DNA of 14,987 bases from Bacteroidetes bacterium QS_8_64_10 (GTDB taxonomy: Bacteria; Bacteroidota; Rhodothermia; Rhodothermales; Salinibacteraceae), in NCBI GenBank assembly GCA_003022505.1, contig PXTQ01000013.1:1-14987 (forward strand). Direction: 5' to 3'. Numbering within the stretch: position 1 is the stretch's first letter; each line of letters begins with the position of its first letter. The position numbers and the translations under genes are program-made. A model generated the notes under the pieces. It searched no databases. It saw only the letters and a list, made by a program, of their open reading frames with translations, and had not been told where the DNA came from. Of this stretch, positions 13,597 to 14,987 are shown piece after piece.

Positions 13597-14223
13597 ATGT
13601 TCCAGCAAACGGCCATGCCGGAAGTCAAAGCGAAGAAACGGGAAGCCTCCGATGATGAGCTTCAGGAGCCGATCACGAGCGAGGAGTTTCTCGCAATGGG
13701 CGAGATGGACGGGCGGTACGAGTTGGTGGAAGGCCAAATTGTCGAAGTCGATAAAGAAGCAACGATGGGATTCCCAAGTTTCAGACACGGCCAGATCGAA
13801 GTCCGCCTGGGGCGTCATCTCGACGAGTTTGTGCAGGAGCACGCCCTAGGGCACGTTGCCGGCGGAGAGGTGGGCATTTACACCGAACGCGACCCCGACA
13901 CGTTGCGCGGCGCAGACATGGTTTTTGTATCAAATGAGCGCTTCGGCACCCGCTCACCGGAAGCGACGTACCTGGATGTGGCTCCCGAACTCATCGTCGA
14001 AATCATCTCACCCTCGAACTTCTGGGGGAATATGCGCGACAAGCTCAAAGAATACTTCGACCTCGGCACGGAGCGCGTCTGGGTCGTGGAGTCGGAGAAC
14101 GAAGCCGTGCTCGTCTTTCGCTCCCCCACCGATCTGACCGAGCTTGAGGCGGGCGACACGCTCGACGGCGAGGGCGCGCTGGACGGCTTTTCGGTGCCCA
14201 TCGAGACGCTGTTTGCCGCATGA
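13597..14223 (+). CDS. Uma2-family (DUF820) PD-(D/E)XK nuclease-like protein
   Basis: 208 residues from ATG 13597; ATG 13615 is a close alternative. An in-frame TTG at 13486 is rejected because it lies ahead of the terminator. The family pattern is complete: ELVEGQIVEVD (E45), H64 in SFRHGQIE, ADMVFVSNERF (D107), APELIVEIISPSN (E135), RDKLKEYFDLGTERVWVVE (K149/K151) and a C-terminal GFSVPIETLF. The fold is a predicted DNA nuclease; substrate and role are unknown. Such genes are often found in many copies in cyanobacteria and other environmental bacteria. Its stop overlaps the ATG of the next gene (ATGA), so the two are probably translated together. Confidence 0.88.
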   Translation: MFQQTAMPEVKAKKREASDDELQEPITSEEFLAMGEMDGRYELVEGQIVEVDKEATMGFPSFRHGQIEVRLGRHLDEFVQEHALGHVAGGEVGIYTERDPDTLRGADMVFVSNERFGTRSPEATYLDVAPELIVEIISPSNFWGNMRDKLKEYFDLGTERVWVVESENEAVLVFRSPTDLTELEAGDTLDGEGALDGFSVPIETLFAA

Positions 14224-14987
14224 GCACGCCCCCCAATCAGAATCATGACGCTTTCGCCGAGCGCGCCCAGACCCTCCGGCGGCACCTCGCGCCGCTGTAC
14301 CGCCTCGCGCGGTTGCTGACCGGCGACGACGAGGCCGCTATCTCACGCGTCATGGCCGTGGGCCGCCGCGGGCTTCAACAAAGCGAATCGCTCTCCCGCA
14401 CCCAGCTGTTTCGGATGCTGCTCGAAACGCGCGCCGGCGACGACGAGGCCGCCGAGAGCGATGGTCCTGCGCTCGCCGCGCTCCACCAACGCTTCGCCCA
14501 CGACCACCTGCGCCGCGCGCTGCCGAGCGCATTCCTCGCGCTTCCCAAACGCCAGCAGCTACTGCTCCTGCTCGTTGCCGCCGAGCGCTTCTCGCCCGCC
14601 GACGCTGGTCGCATCTTGGATCTGACGCCGGAGCGCGCTCGCGCCGAGCGGAAGTCGGCCTACAACGCCCTGCGCAAGCGGCTCTTGCGCTCGGCCCCCA
14701 ACGATGAGCGCAACCTGCTCGCGCCGCACCTCTCCGATGAGGCGCTGGGTCGCGCCCTCGCCGAGCATCTAACCGACGAGCCGACCTCCACGCCGGCCTC
14801 GCTGCACCAGGCCGTCACCGACCTGATCGCCGAGCGGAAGACGCCTGATGCGACGCCCGAAGAGCGCTCCGCCGCGCCCGCCGTCTCCGATGACGATTCT
14901 GCCGGGGAAGCTCGCTCGTCCTCGCGCCGTACCAGCCGGTTGCTCACGATGCTACTGCTCATCGTGATGACGGGTACGGTGGGCCTG
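14220..14987 (+). CDS. Sigma-70-like protein with a C-terminal membrane segment (runs off right edge)
   Basis: 256 codons are visible, starting at an ATG that overlaps the nuclease stop. Residues 20-70 resemble ECF sigma region 2 (APLYRLARLLTGDDEAA, then LSRTQLFRMLLET). Residues 100-157 resemble region 4 (LPSAFLALPKRQQLLLLLVAAERFSPADAGRIL, split here by position 117, then ERARAERKSAYNALRKRL). A disordered, acidic linker with SSSRRTSR leads at residue 241 to a hydrophobic segment (LLTMLLLIVMTGTVGL) that continues past the window. This is neither a plain sigma factor nor a typical anti-sigma factor. It may be a membrane-held sigma-like regulator or a protein with a degenerate sigma fold. The region 2 promoter-melting residues are not obvious. 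The call rests on pattern recognition only. Confidence 0.6.
   Translation, partial: MSTPPNQNHDAFAERAQTLRRHLAPLYRLARLLTGDDEAAISRVMAVGRRGLQQSESLSRTQLFRMLLETRAGDDEAAESDGPALAALHQRFAHDHLRRALPSAFLALPKRQQLLLLLVAAERFSPADAGRILDLTPERARAERKSAYNALRKRLLRSAPNDERNLLAPHLSDEALGRALAEHLTDEPTSTPASLHQAVTDLIAERKTPDATPEERSAAPAVSDDDSAGEARSSSRRTSRLLTMLLLIVMTGTVGL

Overview
The window comes from a GC-rich member of the Bacteroidota/Rhodothermota assemblage, most likely a Rhodothermales-type (Salinibacter-like) bacterium. Three things point there: the gene order M23 peptidase, bactofilin, AtpZ, then an F0F1 ATP synthase cluster without atpD/atpC; the near absence of Shine-Dalgarno sequences and the presence of TAnnTTTG-like promoter elements; and acidic tails and inserts on several proteins (AtpA, AtpG, AtpB, the OmpA-like protein), which hint at a salty habitat. 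The placement is inference from gene content; no 16S rRNA gene is present.

Layout. On the minus strand from the left: the N-terminal 532 codons of smc (chromosome condensation, running off the left edge); an outer-membrane OmpA-like protein with two PKD domains and a strong intrinsic terminator; a 581 bp gap; and rpsT (ribosomal protein S20) with a good promoter. A 333 bp divergent gap follows. On the plus strand come a membrane-anchored M23 peptidase, a bactofilin, AtpZ, a second small AtpI-like membrane protein, then atpB, atpE, atpF, atpH, atpA and atpG, tRNA-Ser(GCT), an intrinsic terminator, a Uma2-family nuclease and an overlapping, right-truncated gene for a sigma-factor-like protein with a membrane segment.

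How the genes fit together. atpB-E-F-H-A-G encode the a, c, b, delta, alpha and gamma subunits of the ATP synthase; beta and epsilon must be encoded elsewhere. AtpZ and the AtpI-like protein are probable helpers of rotor assembly or Mg2+ supply. The peptidase and bactofilin form a typical cell-shape pair that shares the operon head.

Two things stand out. First, nearly every intergenic gap carries a short, degenerate tandem array with a seven-base period, in four sequence families and both orientations; one pair forms a long inverted repeat across the atpH/atpA junction and supplies the C-terminal tail of AtpH. Second, atpH has no usable start: its conserved N-terminal reading frame is interrupted by an in-frame TAG exactly at the end of a perfect 11+11 bp palindrome, so the gene is truncated, repaired in an unknown way, or mis-assembled.
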